Positions 34,715 through 43,915 of a stretch of DNA of 64,000 nt are shown here, piece after piece (position 1 is the stretch's first letter; every line of letters starts with the position of its first letter). This DNA comes from Pseudomonadota bacterium (lineage in GTDB: Bacteria; Pseudomonadota; Gammaproteobacteria; Steroidobacterales; Steroidobacteraceae): positions 43,798-107,797 of the forward strand of contig JAFAGC010000057.1 in NCBI GenBank assembly GCA_023423065.1, in the 5' to 3' direction. The notes under the pieces are model-generated. The model saw only the letters and a program-made list of their open reading frames with translations. It was not told the DNA's origin and searched no databases. A program made the translations under genes and the position numbers.

Positions 34715-35488
34715 ATGAAAACATTCGCGGGCAAAGTGGCGCTCGTCACGGGCGGCAGCTCCGGTCTCGGTGAGGCGACCGCGGCCAGGTTCGCACGGGA
34801 AGGGGCAAAGGTCGTCATCGCCGCCCGACGGGTGGAGCAGAGCGCCGAGGTCGTGCGGAAAATCGCGGCGGCGGGTGGTGAGGCGCATTTCGTCCAGGCC
34901 GACGTCAGCCGGGCCGCGGACATCGAAAACATGGTGAGGGCCACGCTCGACCGGTTCGGCCGGCTCGATTGCGCCGTGAACAACGCGGGCATCGCGGGGC
35001 CGCGCATGGTGCCCATCGCGGACGTCGAAGAGGCACAGTGGGACAAGGTCATGGACGTGAACCTGAAAGGCGTGTGGCTGTGCATGAAACACGAGATCAA
35101 GGCCATGCTCGCGAACGGTGGCGGCGCCATCGTCAACGTCGCGTCTATCTACGGGTACAAGCCGAGCGATGCGGGTCACGGACCGTACGCCGCGAGCAAA
35201 CACGGTGTCGTCGCGCTCACGCAATCCGCCGCCGTGGACTATGCCCAGATGTCCCTGCGCATCAACGCGGTCGCGCCCGGTTTCACGCGCTCCGAGATGG
35301 TGGATCCCGAACGTCCGGGCGCGGCGGAAAACTACCGGAAGCTGGTGGATCGCCACTCCGGGATGAGGCGGCTCGGCGCCGCCGACGAGGCGGCCAACGC
35401 CATCGTGTGGCTCTGCTCGGGAGACGCCAGCTTCATCAACGGCGTCGTGCTGCCGGTCGATGGCGGTGGCACGACCCGACTGTATTGA
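34715..35488 (+). CDS. Short-chain dehydrogenase/reductase
   Basis: A 257-residue classical SDR: cofactor motif VTGGSSGLGEA (about 11-21), NNAGIAG, catalytic Ser in VNVASIYGY and the YAASK Tyr/Lys pair, then a C-terminal INGVVLPVDGGG. Arg residues after strand 2 (AARR) suggest NADP(H). It lies 157 bp before TonB receptor 3 on the same strand and could join that catabolic unit, but the gap carries its own candidate operators. The substrate is unknown. Confidence 0.88.
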   Translation: MKTFAGKVALVTGGSSGLGEATAARFAREGAKVVIAARRVEQSAEVVRKIAAAGGEAHFVQADVSRAADIENMVRATLDRFGRLDCAVNNAGIAGPRMVPIADVEEAQWDKVMDVNLKGVWLCMKHEIKAMLANGGGAIVNVASIYGYKPSDAGHGPYAASKHGVVALTQSAAVDYAQMSLRINAVAPGFTRSEMVDPERPGAAENYRKLVDRHSGMRRLGAADEAANAIVWLCSGDASFINGVVLPVDGGGTTRLY

Positions 35489-35490
35489 GC

Positions 35491-35504
35491 TGGTAACGTT
35501 TTAG
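35491..35504. promoter_or_regulatory. Candidate LacI-type operator A upstream of TonB receptor 3
   Basis: TGGTAACGTTTTAG shares the nine-base core GGTAACGTT with the site at 2186-2194 upstream of receptor 1, and has the central CpG of LacI-family operators. Confidence 0.35.
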
Positions 35505-35525
35505 AAATCAACGATTTAGGGTATC

Positions 35526-35572
35526 TGTTAGCGGTCACAAGATATTCACACGCTTGTGAGTGAGTATTGACA
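35526..35572. promoter_or_regulatory. Candidate operators and -35 element upstream of TonB receptor 3
   Basis: TGTTAGCGGTCACA (35526-35539) fits the pattern TGNTANCGNTNNCA of LacI-type boxes. TCACACGCTTGTGA (35546-35559) is a near-perfect palindrome (6 of 7 pairs). TTGACA (35567-35572) follows as a possible -35. These stack within 47 bases, as expected for a regulated promoter. Confidence 0.4.
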
Positions 35573-35645
35573 GCAAGGGTTTCCCAGTGGCTCACTCCGC
35601 TCCGACGCATCGACACTCGCGCTCGATGCAGAGGGGAGAAAGCGA

Positions 35646-37790
35646 ATGAAGAAGATACTTCTCGCGTCGGTCCTGGCCGCCGCGCAGATCGCGACCTGGC
35701 CCGTAACCGCGCAAGCCGCGGAACCCGCCGAAGCATCCGAAAGTACGCGCCACGAGTTCGACGAGATCGTCGTCACCGCGGAGCGGCGCCGCACCGACCT
35801 GCAGAAGACGCCCATCGCCGCGACCGTGATGACCGGCGCCGACATCGCCAACGCCGGCGTGACCGTCGTCGATCAACTGCAGTTCATCTCACCGTCGGCC
35901 GTGGTCAACAACTTCGGCCAGGGCATCGACTTCAATATCCGCGGCATCGGCAAGGCCGAGCACAATTCGCAGACCACCACCGGCGTGATCACGTATCGCG
36001 ACGGCGTCGCGACGTTTCCGGGTTACTACACCGCCGAGCCTTACTACGACCTGGCGCGCGTGGAAATCCTGCGCGGACCGCAGGGCACGTTCGTCGGCGA
36101 GAACGCCACCGGCGGCGCGGTCTTTGTGACTTCCAACGATCCGGTGATCAACGGCGGCCACTCGGGTTACATCCAGGGCGACGTCGGCAACTTCGACTAC
36201 TTCGGCGCGCAGGGCGCGCTCAATCTACCCGCCGGGGACACCTTCGCGGCGCGCGTGGCTTTCAACGCGGTCAAGCGCGACAGCTTCCACGACATCGAAG
36301 GCCCGTATACGGGCGACGACGGCGTCGAGACCGGCAGCGTGCGCATCGGCATGTTGTGGGAGCCCAGCGAATCGCTGTCGCTGAACTTCAAGGCGGACTA
36401 CAACTACCTGGATCTGTCGGGTTATCCCGCCGACCCGGTGCTCGCCACCAGCGACATCTTCGACATCACCGCCAACGCCGACATCCACGCGCTCGATCGC
36501 TTCGGTCGCGCGGTGCTCAAGGTCGATTACGAGTTCGCGAACGGCACCACGCTGCGTTCGGTATCCGGCTACCAGAAGGGCCAGACCGAATATCGCACCG
36601 ACCTCGACGGCACGAGCGCCGCCAACTGGTTGTTCGGTGACATCGCCGAGGAGGAGATGTTCTCGCAGGAGATCAATCTCATCTCCTCGGACGCCGGCAG
36701 GTTCAAGTGGATCCTCGGTGCCTACTACCAGGAAGACGAAAGTTATTTCCGTCCGGACGGCGGTTTCTACATCATCGTCCCGCCGATGGGCACCTACGTG
36801 TTGAGCGGCACGAACGTGCGCGAGAACACCGCGCTGTTCGGCCAGATGAGCTTCGAGCTCGGCGCCGGCTGGGAACTGCAGCTCGGCGCGCGTTACTCGG
36901 ACCACACGACCGACAACGACATCGACATCAACCAGTACGGCCTGCCGCTCACGCAGCAGCAGGAGGAAAGCTTCTCGAACGTCTCCGGCAAGGCGACGAT
37001 CAACTGGACCGTGAACGACCATCACTTCCTGTACGCGTTCGTCGCCACCGGCTTCCGCCCGGGTGGCTTGAACGTGCCGGTGGGCCTGGGCGAGCCCGAT
37101 GCCTTCAAGGAGGAAGAGGTCACCAACTACGAGATCGGCTGGAAGGCGGGCTGGGCCGACGGCCGGCTGCGTACGCAGTTCGACGTGTTCTACAACGACT
37201 ACGAGAATTTCCAGGTGACCGTGGGATATCCGCAGCTCCCGGTGTTCGGATTCGAACTCAACAATCCGAGCTCGACCAAGATCTACGGCTTCGAAGGACA
37301 GATCGAGGCGATCTTCGGCAACTTCTCGATGGACGCCGGCTTCGGCTGGCTCAAGAGCGAGCTCGGCCGGTTCTTCGCGGTCGACCCGCGCGCGATCAGC
37401 TTCGGTGCGTGTGATCCCGCGACCGGTCCCGCGAGCCCGTCCTGCATCGATCTCGAAGGCCACGATCAGACCTACGCGCCGGAGTTCACCTTCAACCTCG
37501 GCATGCAGTACGTGTTCGGCGCGGGTACCGACAACCAGATCACGCCGCGCATCAATTACGGCCACGTCTCCGAGCAGTGGGCCACGCTGTTCCAGAACGA
37601 GGCGCGCGGCGATCGTGTCGAGGAGCGCAATATCCTCAACGCGCAGATCGCCTGGCAGCGCGGCAAGGTCGTGACTACGCTCTGGGGATCGAACCTCACC
37701 GACCAGCACTACATGGCCGCTCTGAACTCAGGTTTGCGTTTCGCGGGCCCGCCGCGTCAGTTCGGCTTGCGCTTGGCGGCGTTCTTCTAG
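35646..37790 (+). CDS. TonB-dependent receptor 3
   Basis: A 714-residue receptor: signal peptide (AAAQIATWPVTAQA), TonB-box-like FDEIVVTAERRRTDLQKTP, plug (FNIRGIGKAE, ARVEILRGPQGTFVGENATGG) and barrel ending RQFGLRLAAFF. The AERR...QKTP and RGPQGTLxGxN style is that of receptors common in bacteria degrading lipids, steroids and xenobiotics. GGGGAGAAAG precedes the ATG. It is the first gene of a seven-gene coupled unit with a transporter, esterase, CoA ligase, TetR, SDR and thiolase, so its ligand is probably an ester or hydrophobic acid. Confidence 0.9.
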   Translation: MKKILLASVLAAAQIATWPVTAQAAEPAEASESTRHEFDEIVVTAERRRTDLQKTPIAATVMTGADIANAGVTVVDQLQFISPSAVVNNFGQGIDFNIRGIGKAEHNSQTTTGVITYRDGVATFPGYYTAEPYYDLARVEILRGPQGTFVGENATGGAVFVTSNDPVINGGHSGYIQGDVGNFDYFGAQGALNLPAGDTFAARVAFNAVKRDSFHDIEGPYTGDDGVETGSVRIGMLWEPSESLSLNFKADYNYLDLSGYPADPVLATSDIFDITANADIHALDRFGRAVLKVDYEFANGTTLRSVSGYQKGQTEYRTDLDGTSAANWLFGDIAEEEMFSQEINLISSDAGRFKWILGAYYQEDESYFRPDGGFYIIVPPMGTYVLSGTNVRENTALFGQMSFELGAGWELQLGARYSDHTTDNDIDINQYGLPLTQQQEESFSNVSGKATINWTVNDHHFLYAFVATGFRPGGLNVPVGLGEPDAFKEEEVTNYEIGWKAGWADGRLRTQFDVFYNDYENFQVTVGYPQLPVFGFELNNPSSTKIYGFEGQIEAIFGNFSMDAGFGWLKSELGRFFAVDPRAISFGACDPATGPASPSCIDLEGHDQTYAPEFTFNLGMQYVFGAGTDNQITPRINYGHVSEQWATLFQNEARGDRVEERNILNAQIAWQRGKVVTTLWGSNLTDQHYMAALNSGLRFAGPPRQFGLRLAAFF

Positions 37791-37791
37791 G

Positions 37792-39099
37792 ATGCACGCC
37801 TCCGTCTCCTCCGCGCCGCTGGCCCGGCCCGGGGCTCGCGCCTGGGCCGTGCTCGCGGTGCTGTGTTTCGTCTACGTGCTGAACTTCCTGGACCGGCAGC
37901 TGCTGTCGATTCTCGCGAAGCCGATCCAGGACGAGCTCGGCGTGACGGACGGACAGTTAGGGCTCATCAGCGGGCTCTACTTCGCGATGTTCTACTGCGT
38001 GCTCGCCATTCCCGTCGGCTGGCTCGCGGACCGGACGAATCGCGTGCGCGTGTTGTCGTTCGCGTGCGCGCTGTGGAGCGCGGCGACCGTGGCCTGCGGG
38101 CTTTCCGCCAGCTACGGACAGCTCGCGGCCGCGCGCATGTCGGTGGGCGTGGGCGAGGCGGGCGGCGTGCCGCCGTCGTACGCCATCATCTCCGACTACT
38201 TTCCGCCCGGTACGCGTGGCACCGCGCTCGGGTTGTTCAATTTCGGACCGCCCATCGGCCAGGCCATGGGAGTCGCCTTCGGCGCGTCGATCGCCGCGGC
38301 CTACAGCTGGCGCGCGGCATTCATCTGGCTGGGCGCCGTCGGTATCGCGACGGCGATCTTCGTGTGGCTCTTCGTGCGCGAGCCGGTGCGTGGCGGACTC
38401 GACGCGGCGTCCATTCCGGCGCCCGCGAATCACCCGGCGCCGGTCTCGCAAGGTTTCTGGGCGGGTTGCCGCAGGTTCTTCCGCGATCCGGTGCTGCTGC
38501 GCGTGTCGCTGGCCTGTGGCGCGACGCAGTTCGTCACGTACGCGACGCTCAACTTCACCACGCTGTTCCTTATGCGCGAGAAAGGCATGACGCTCGAGGA
38601 GGTCGCGCTGTGGTACGCGCTCCTGGTGCTCGTGTCCGTCTGCGCCGGCATGTACGTGTCGGGCCGCCTGATCGACCGGTACGCGGCGCGCACCAAGCGC
38701 GCCTACGCCTATCTACCAGCGGTCGGCCTGACGCTCGCCATTCCGTTCTTCGCGGGTTTCGTGTGGGCGCCGGGCTGGCAGCTCGCGCTGGTGTTCCTCG
38801 CCGTGCCGATGTTCTTCAACTACTTCTACCTGTCGCCCGCCGTGGCGCTGGTGCAGGAGGAGGTTCAGCCGCATGAGCGCGTGCTGGCGGGCGCATTGCT
38901 GCTGCTGGTGATGAACCTCATCGGTCTCGGTTTCGGCCCGACGTTCCTCGGCGCGATGAGCGACTACTTCCGCGACACGCATCCGAACCATTCGCTGCAG
39001 CTCGCGTTCTACACGCTGATTCCTTTCTACTGCATCGCAGTGCTCGGCTTCCTGTGGCTCGCGCGCGCGATACCCGCCCGAACCGGAGGCACGTCCTGA
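37792..39099 (+). CDS. MFS transporter (spinster-like)
   Basis: A 435-residue, 12-helix major facilitator. NFLDRQLLSILAKPIQDELG at the first helix and GWLADRTNRVRV in loop 2-3 are typical of the spinster-like/sugar-phosphate-type MFS proteins found in lipid and aromatic catabolic clusters. It starts one base after the receptor 3 stop and its TGA overlaps the esterase ATG. It would move the periplasmic substrate or its product across the inner membrane. Confidence 0.88.
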   Translation: MHASVSSAPLARPGARAWAVLAVLCFVYVLNFLDRQLLSILAKPIQDELGVTDGQLGLISGLYFAMFYCVLAIPVGWLADRTNRVRVLSFACALWSAATVACGLSASYGQLAAARMSVGVGEAGGVPPSYAIISDYFPPGTRGTALGLFNFGPPIGQAMGVAFGASIAAAYSWRAAFIWLGAVGIATAIFVWLFVREPVRGGLDAASIPAPANHPAPVSQGFWAGCRRFFRDPVLLRVSLACGATQFVTYATLNFTTLFLMREKGMTLEEVALWYALLVLVSVCAGMYVSGRLIDRYAARTKRAYAYLPAVGLTLAIPFFAGFVWAPGWQLALVFLAVPMFFNYFYLSPAVALVQEEVQPHERVLAGALLLLVMNLIGLGFGPTFLGAMSDYFRDTHPNHSLQLAFYTLIPFYCIAVLGFLWLARAIPARTGGTS

Positions 39100-40730
39100 T
39101 GTCACGCGTCATCCTCGCAACATTGTTGATGATGTGCTCGTCCTTGCCGGCGGCCGCCGACTCGCCCCCTGTTGTCGGCGCGCCCGCCGGCAAGGTGCAG
39201 GGTGAAGCCGCGGGCGACGTGCGGATCTTCAAGGGCATTCCATTCGCACAGCCGCCGGTCGGCGCGCTGCGCTGGAAGCCGCCGCTGCCGGCCGCGAAGT
39301 GGAAGGGCGTGCGCGATGCGACCCGCTTCGGCCCGGCCTGCGTCCAGCCGAAACCGCGCGCGGCCAGCATCTACTCCTGGGATCTGCCGGCGATCAGCGA
39401 GGACTGCCTGACGCTCAACATCTGGGCTCCGGCCGAGGCGAAGAACGCACCGGTGTTCGTGTGGATCCACGGCGGCGCGTTGAGTGGTGGCTCGGGCAGC
39501 GAGCCGCTCTACGACGGCACGAAGTTCGCCGAGCGCGGCATCGTGTATGTTTCGATCAACTACCGCCTGGGCGTGTTGGGATTCCTCGCGCATCCCGCGT
39601 TGAGTGCCGAATCCCGCCGCAACATCTCCGGCAACTACGGGCTGCTCGACCAGATCGCGGCGCTCGAGTGGGTGAAGGCGAACATCGCGTCATTCGGCGG
39701 CGATCCATCGAACGTCACGATCGCCGGCGAATCGGCTGGTGGTTTGAGCGTGATGTACCTGATGGCGACGCGCCAGGCGGATGGCCTCTTCGCGAAAGCC
39801 GTCCTGCAGAGCGCGTACATGATCAACGCGCCGGAACTGCGCGCCGCGACGCACGGCGGCTTCTCCTCCGAGGCCGTGGGTGTATGGCTGGCCGAGAAGT
39901 TAGGCGCCGGAGATCTCGCGGCCCTGCGTTCGATGGACGCGATCGCGATGGCCGAGGCCGCCGCGCCCACCGGCTATTTTCCGTTCTTCACCGTCGACGG
40001 CCGCATCCTGCCGCGCCAGGTCGTGGAGGTGTTCGATCGCGGCGAGCAGGCGAAGGTGCCCGTGCTCGTGGGCTACAACAGCGGCGAGATCCGTTCGCTA
40101 CGCGTGCTCGCGCCGCCGGTGCCGGCCGATGCGGCGGCCTACGAGACGCAGATCCGCGAGCGCTACGCCGATCTGGCGGATGCGTTCCTGAAGCTCTATC
40201 CATCGAGCGATCTCGAGGAGAGCGTGCTCGCGGCCGCGCGCGACGGACTGTACGGCTGGACCGCCCAGCGGCTGGCGGCGAAGCAGACGGCCGCGGGCGC
40301 GCCTGTCTACCTCTACTACTTCGATCACGGCTATCCCGCCGCCGAAGACATGAAACTGCACGCGTTCCACGCCTCCGAGCTGCCGTACATGTTCGGCACG
40401 GCGCACCGGACGCCGCCGCGCTGGCCGAGGCCGCCGGATACGGTGGAAGAGAAGCGGCTTTCGGATGCGATGATCGACTACTGGGCTTCATTCGCGCGCA
40501 GCGGCGTGCCGCGCGCGCAGGGTCAGCCGGAATGGCCGGCCTACGGCGCGGAGCGCCACTACATGAAGTTCGACGGGACGCCGCGGCCCGGCAAACACCT
40601 GATGCCCGGCATGTACGAGCTCAACGAAAAGGTTGTCTGCCGGCGCCGCGCCAAGGGCGGTATTCAATGGAACTGGAATTACGGCATCGCCGCGCCACCG
40701 TTGCCCGCAGCCGAGGCCGCATGCGACTGA
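39099..40730 (+). CDS. Secreted type-B carboxylesterase
   Basis: A 543-residue esterase of the cholinesterase/carboxylesterase family. A signal peptide (LLMMCSSLPAAADS) is followed by GIPFAQPPVGALRW, EDCLTLNIW, the oxyanion WIHGGAL and the nucleophile elbow FGGDPSNVTIAGESAGGLS. The catalytic His lies in LHAFHASELPYMFG. TGATG overlap with the MFS gene fixes the start. It would hydrolyse an imported ester in the periplasm before transport; the following CoA ligase could then activate the freed acid. Confidence 0.9.
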   Translation: MSRVILATLLMMCSSLPAAADSPPVVGAPAGKVQGEAAGDVRIFKGIPFAQPPVGALRWKPPLPAAKWKGVRDATRFGPACVQPKPRAASIYSWDLPAISEDCLTLNIWAPAEAKNAPVFVWIHGGALSGGSGSEPLYDGTKFAERGIVYVSINYRLGVLGFLAHPALSAESRRNISGNYGLLDQIAALEWVKANIASFGGDPSNVTIAGESAGGLSVMYLMATRQADGLFAKAVLQSAYMINAPELRAATHGGFSSEAVGVWLAEKLGAGDLAALRSMDAIAMAEAAAPTGYFPFFTVDGRILPRQVVEVFDRGEQAKVPVLVGYNSGEIRSLRVLAPPVPADAAAYETQIRERYADLADAFLKLYPSSDLEESVLAAARDGLYGWTAQRLAAKQTAAGAPVYLYYFDHGYPAAEDMKLHAFHASELPYMFGTAHRTPPRWPRPPDTVEEKRLSDAMIDYWASFARSGVPRAQGQPEWPAYGAERHYMKFDGTPRPGKHLMPGMYELNEKVVCRRRAKGGIQWNWNYGIAAPPLPAAEAACD

Positions 40731-42322
40731 ACGACGGCGCGATGCAGGCCTACGCGCTGACCCTCGACAAATTCCTCGAGCACGCCGCGAAGTGGCACTC
40801 CCACGCCGAAGTCGTGACGGCGCGCGACGGCGGCCGCCTCGATCGCGTGACGTACGCCGAGCTCGATCATCGCAGCCGCCGCGTGTCGCTGGTGCTCGAG
40901 GGATTCGGCGTGCGCGCGGGCGATCGCGTCGCGACGCTGGCCTGGAACACGCAGGCGCACCTCGAAGCCTGGTACGCGATCATGGGCATGGGTGCGGTGT
41001 GCCACACGCTCAATCCGCGCCTCACCTGCGCGCAGCTCGCGTCGATGGTGACGCACTCGGGCGCGCGACTCATCGTGACCAGCGCCGATCTCGAGCCGCT
41101 CGCGCGCCAGATCGCCGCGGCGGCGCCCGTGGTCGAACGCCTGGTCATCATCGATTCGCCGCATGCAGGAGTCGCGCAGTCTTCCGGCACGCCCATGGTG
41201 TGCGCGCTCGAGCCGCTGATCTCGCAGGTCCGCGGCGAAGTAGTTTGGGGCCTGTTCGACGAAGACACCGCGTGCGGCCTGTGTTTCACCTCGGGCACGA
41301 CCGGCGCGCCGAAGGGCGTGACCTACACGCACCGGGCCAACTACCTCCACACGCTGCGGCAGCTCCAGGTCGACAACATGGCGATCAGCGCGCGCGACAG
41401 CGTGCTCGCGGTCGTGCCGATGTTTCACGCGAATGCCTGGGGTCTGCCGTTCGCAGTGCCCGCGTCGGGCGCGAAGCTCGTGCTTCCAGGCCGCCACCTC
41501 GACGGCGAGAGCCTCGCGGCCCTGATCAATGCCGAGGGCGTGACGGTCGCCGTCGGCATCGCCACGGTGTGGCTGGATCTCGTGGAACACCTCGAGCGCA
41601 CGGGCGGCGAAGTGCCGACGCTCGAGCGCATCATCGTGGGCGGCGCGCCGCTGCCTCCCGCGCTCATGGAGCGTCTGGAGACGCGCCTGCGCGTCAGCGT
41701 GCAGACGAGCTGGGGCATGACCGAGCTGTCACCCGCCGGGACGGTGGCGTCTCCCGACGCGCCGGCGCGCGCGCCGCACCTGTCGGGCAAACCCTCCGTG
41801 GGCATCGACCTGCTGCTCACCGATGCCGATGGGCGCGCGTTGCCGCAACAGCGCGGCGTCGAGGGTCACCTGCGCGTGCGCGGCGCGGCGGTCATCGAAC
41901 GCTATTTCGGCGAAGAGCAGAAGGCGACGGACGCGAACGGATGGTTCCCCACGGGCGATCTGGCGCGCATCGACGCCGCCGGCAACCTGATCATCACGGG
42001 GCGCGCGAAGGATCTGATCAAGTCGGGTGGGGAGTGGATCAACCCGTCGGAGATCGAGGCGATCGTGAGCACCTTGCCTGAGGTGTCGCTCGCGGCCGTC
42101 ATCGGTCGCCCGCACATGAAGTGGGGCGAGCGTCCGGTCCTCATCGTCGAGACGCGCAACAATGGCAATGGCATCAGCGACGAGGAACTGCTGGCCCCGT
42201 TGCGCGGCAAGGTCGCACCCTGGTGGATCCCCGACGAGGTCATCCGGGTCGACCGGATGCACCTGTCGCCGACCGGAAAGATCGACAAGGTCCGTTTGAG
42301 GATGGAATATGGCGCTGCCTGA
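40721..42322 (+). CDS. AMP-dependent acyl-CoA ligase
   Basis: A 533-residue ANL-family ligase: P-loop CFTSGTTGAPKGVTYTH, ELSPAGT after the TSWGMTE motif, TGDLARID, TGRAKDLIKSGGEWI and the C-terminal Lys in SPTGKIDKVRLR. It forms acyl-AMP, then acyl-CoA, from a carboxylic acid. The length and motifs fit medium/long-chain fatty-acid ligases. ATG 40721 overlaps the esterase end by 10 nt; ATG 40742 is an alternative. It links ester cleavage to the SDR and thiolase steps downstream. Confidence 0.9.
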   Translation: MRLNDGAMQAYALTLDKFLEHAAKWHSHAEVVTARDGGRLDRVTYAELDHRSRRVSLVLEGFGVRAGDRVATLAWNTQAHLEAWYAIMGMGAVCHTLNPRLTCAQLASMVTHSGARLIVTSADLEPLARQIAAAAPVVERLVIIDSPHAGVAQSSGTPMVCALEPLISQVRGEVVWGLFDEDTACGLCFTSGTTGAPKGVTYTHRANYLHTLRQLQVDNMAISARDSVLAVVPMFHANAWGLPFAVPASGAKLVLPGRHLDGESLAALINAEGVTVAVGIATVWLDLVEHLERTGGEVPTLERIIVGGAPLPPALMERLETRLRVSVQTSWGMTELSPAGTVASPDAPARAPHLSGKPSVGIDLLLTDADGRALPQQRGVEGHLRVRGAAVIERYFGEEQKATDANGWFPTGDLARIDAAGNLIITGRAKDLIKSGGEWINPSEIEAIVSTLPEVSLAAVIGRPHMKWGERPVLIVETRNNGNGISDEELLAPLRGKVAPWWIPDEVIRVDRMHLSPTGKIDKVRLRMEYGAA

Positions 42323-43043
42323 CGCCAGGGGAGTTTGGAGAACAAGGGCAGTGCCGCAGAAGGAAAAGACGCGCCGGCGTCCAACCAAGATCCAGCAACG
42401 CGCCGAGAAGATGGAGCAGATCCTCGACGCGGCCGAGTATCTCTTCTCGAAACACGGCCTGTACGGCGTGACGCTCAAGGACGTCGCCAAACGCGTCGGC
42501 GCCCACCACACGCTCCTCAACTACTACTTCGTCGACAAGAAGAAGCTCTTCGACGCGGTCTGCGCGCGCCGCGCGGTGGTGACGAGCACGCTGCGGATGA
42601 AGGCGCTCGACGAGTACGATGCCGCGACCCACGGCAAGCCCACCGTCGAAGGCGCGCTGCGCGCGTTCCTCGACACCGACCTCGACCTCTACATCCAGGG
42701 CGGCGAAGGCTGGCGCAACTACGGCGCGCTCGGCGCGCAGGTGGCGAACACGCCCGAGTGGGGCGCCGAGATCATGCACGCGCAGTTCGACCCCGTGGTG
42801 CTGCGGCTCATCGACCTGCTCAAGAAGGCGCTGCCCGGCTGCGCGGAAGAGGACATCTTCTGGGGTTACCACTTCGTGACGGGCGCGCTGATGCTCACGC
42901 TGGCGCGCACCGGGCGAATCGACATGTTGTCCGGCGGACTGTGCAAATCCGAGGATTTCGAGGCGGTGAAGGATCGCATGGCCTCGTTCATGGCCGCGGG
43001 CTTCATCGAGATCTGCCAGAAGCGCAAGAGCGGCAAGGCGTGA
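42309..43043 (+). CDS. TetR family regulator within the catabolic unit
   Basis: A 244-residue regulator. The helix-turn-helix is at about residues 33-80 (ILDAAEYLFSKHGLYGVTLKDVAKRVG, HTLLNYYFVDKKKLF), followed by an all-helical ligand domain. ATG 42309 is preceded by GAGG at seven bases and lies 14 nt inside the ligase gene; GTG 42351 is an alternative. Its stop overlaps the SDR GTG. Embedded regulators of this kind usually sense an acyl-CoA or substrate of the operon and repress it. Confidence 0.88.
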   Translation: MALPDARGVWRTRAVPQKEKTRRRPTKIQQRAEKMEQILDAAEYLFSKHGLYGVTLKDVAKRVGAHHTLLNYYFVDKKKLFDAVCARRAVVTSTLRMKALDEYDAATHGKPTVEGALRAFLDTDLDLYIQGGEGWRNYGALGAQVANTPEWGAEIMHAQFDPVVLRLIDLLKKALPGCAEEDIFWGYHFVTGALMLTLARTGRIDMLSGGLCKSEDFEAVKDRMASFMAAGFIEICQKRKSGKA

Positions 43044-43915
43044 TCGACGGTCGTGTCGCCATCGTCACGGGCGCGGGCGGCGGGTTGGGCCGCGAGCACG
43101 CGCTGTATCTCGCGCGCATGGGCGCGCGCGTCGTGGTCAACGACGTCGCGCAGTCGGCGGCCGAGGCCGTGGCCGCGCAGATCGTCGCGGAGGGCGGCGG
43201 CGCGATCGCGATCGGCGCCTCGGTCACCGACGAGGCTGCCGTGGCCGCGATGGTGGAGCGCACGCTTGGCGAGTGGCACCGCGTCGACATCCTCGTGAAC
43301 AACGCGGGCATCCTGCGCGACAAGAGCTTCGCGAAGATGAGCCTCGACGATTTCCGGCTCGTGCTCGACGTGCACCTGATGGGATCCGTGATCTGCACGA
43401 AGGCGGCGTGGGAACCGATGCGCCGGCAGAAGTTCGGCCGCATCGTGATGACCACGTCGTCGTCGGGCCTCTATGGCAACTTCGGACAGGCCAACTACGG
43501 CGCCGCGAAGATGGCGCTGGTCGGCCTGATGCAGACGCTCGCGATCGAGGGCGAGAAGTACGACATCCGCGTCAACTGCCTCGCGCCCTCGGCCGCGACG
43601 CAGATGACGGCGGACATCCTGCCGGAGGCCAGCCTCAAACTACTCGACCCTGCGCTGGTCAGCCCCGCGCTGCTGGCGCTGGTGCGCGACGACGCGCCCA
43701 CGCGCGCCATCGTCTGCGCCGGCGCGGGCCACTTCGCGCGCGCGTACGTCACGCTGACACAGGGCGTACAGGTTGGTCGCGGCGACGATGCCGGCGAGCG
43801 CGCGATCGCGCAGTGGCAGCGGATCTCGGATCGCGACGGCGAACTCGTGCCGGCGTATGGATTCACGCAAGCCGAGCGCGAAGTGGCCGCGGCGGCCGCC
43901 ACGGAGAGTTCGTGA
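43040..43915 (+). CDS. SDR-family 3-hydroxyacyl-CoA dehydrogenase-like (MFE-2/HSD17B4 type)
   Basis: A 291-residue SDR: IVTGAGGGLGREHALYLARMGARVVVND, NNAGILRDKSFAKMSLDDF, the SGLYGNFGQANYGAAK active site and RVNCLAPSAATQMT. These parts match the dehydrogenase domain of peroxisomal multifunctional enzyme 2, which oxidises 3-hydroxyacyl-CoA. GTG 43040 overlaps the TetR TGA. With the thiolase it supplies the last two beta-oxidation steps. An acyl-CoA dehydrogenase and a hydratase are missing from this unit and must come from elsewhere if the pathway is full. Confidence 0.85.
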   Translation: MIDGRVAIVTGAGGGLGREHALYLARMGARVVVNDVAQSAAEAVAAQIVAEGGGAIAIGASVTDEAAVAAMVERTLGEWHRVDILVNNAGILRDKSFAKMSLDDFRLVLDVHLMGSVICTKAAWEPMRRQKFGRIVMTTSSSGLYGNFGQANYGAAKMALVGLMQTLAIEGEKYDIRVNCLAPSAATQMTADILPEASLKLLDPALVSPALLALVRDDAPTRAIVCAGAGHFARAYVTLTQGVQVGRGDDAGERAIAQWQRISDRDGELVPAYGFTQAEREVAAAAATESS

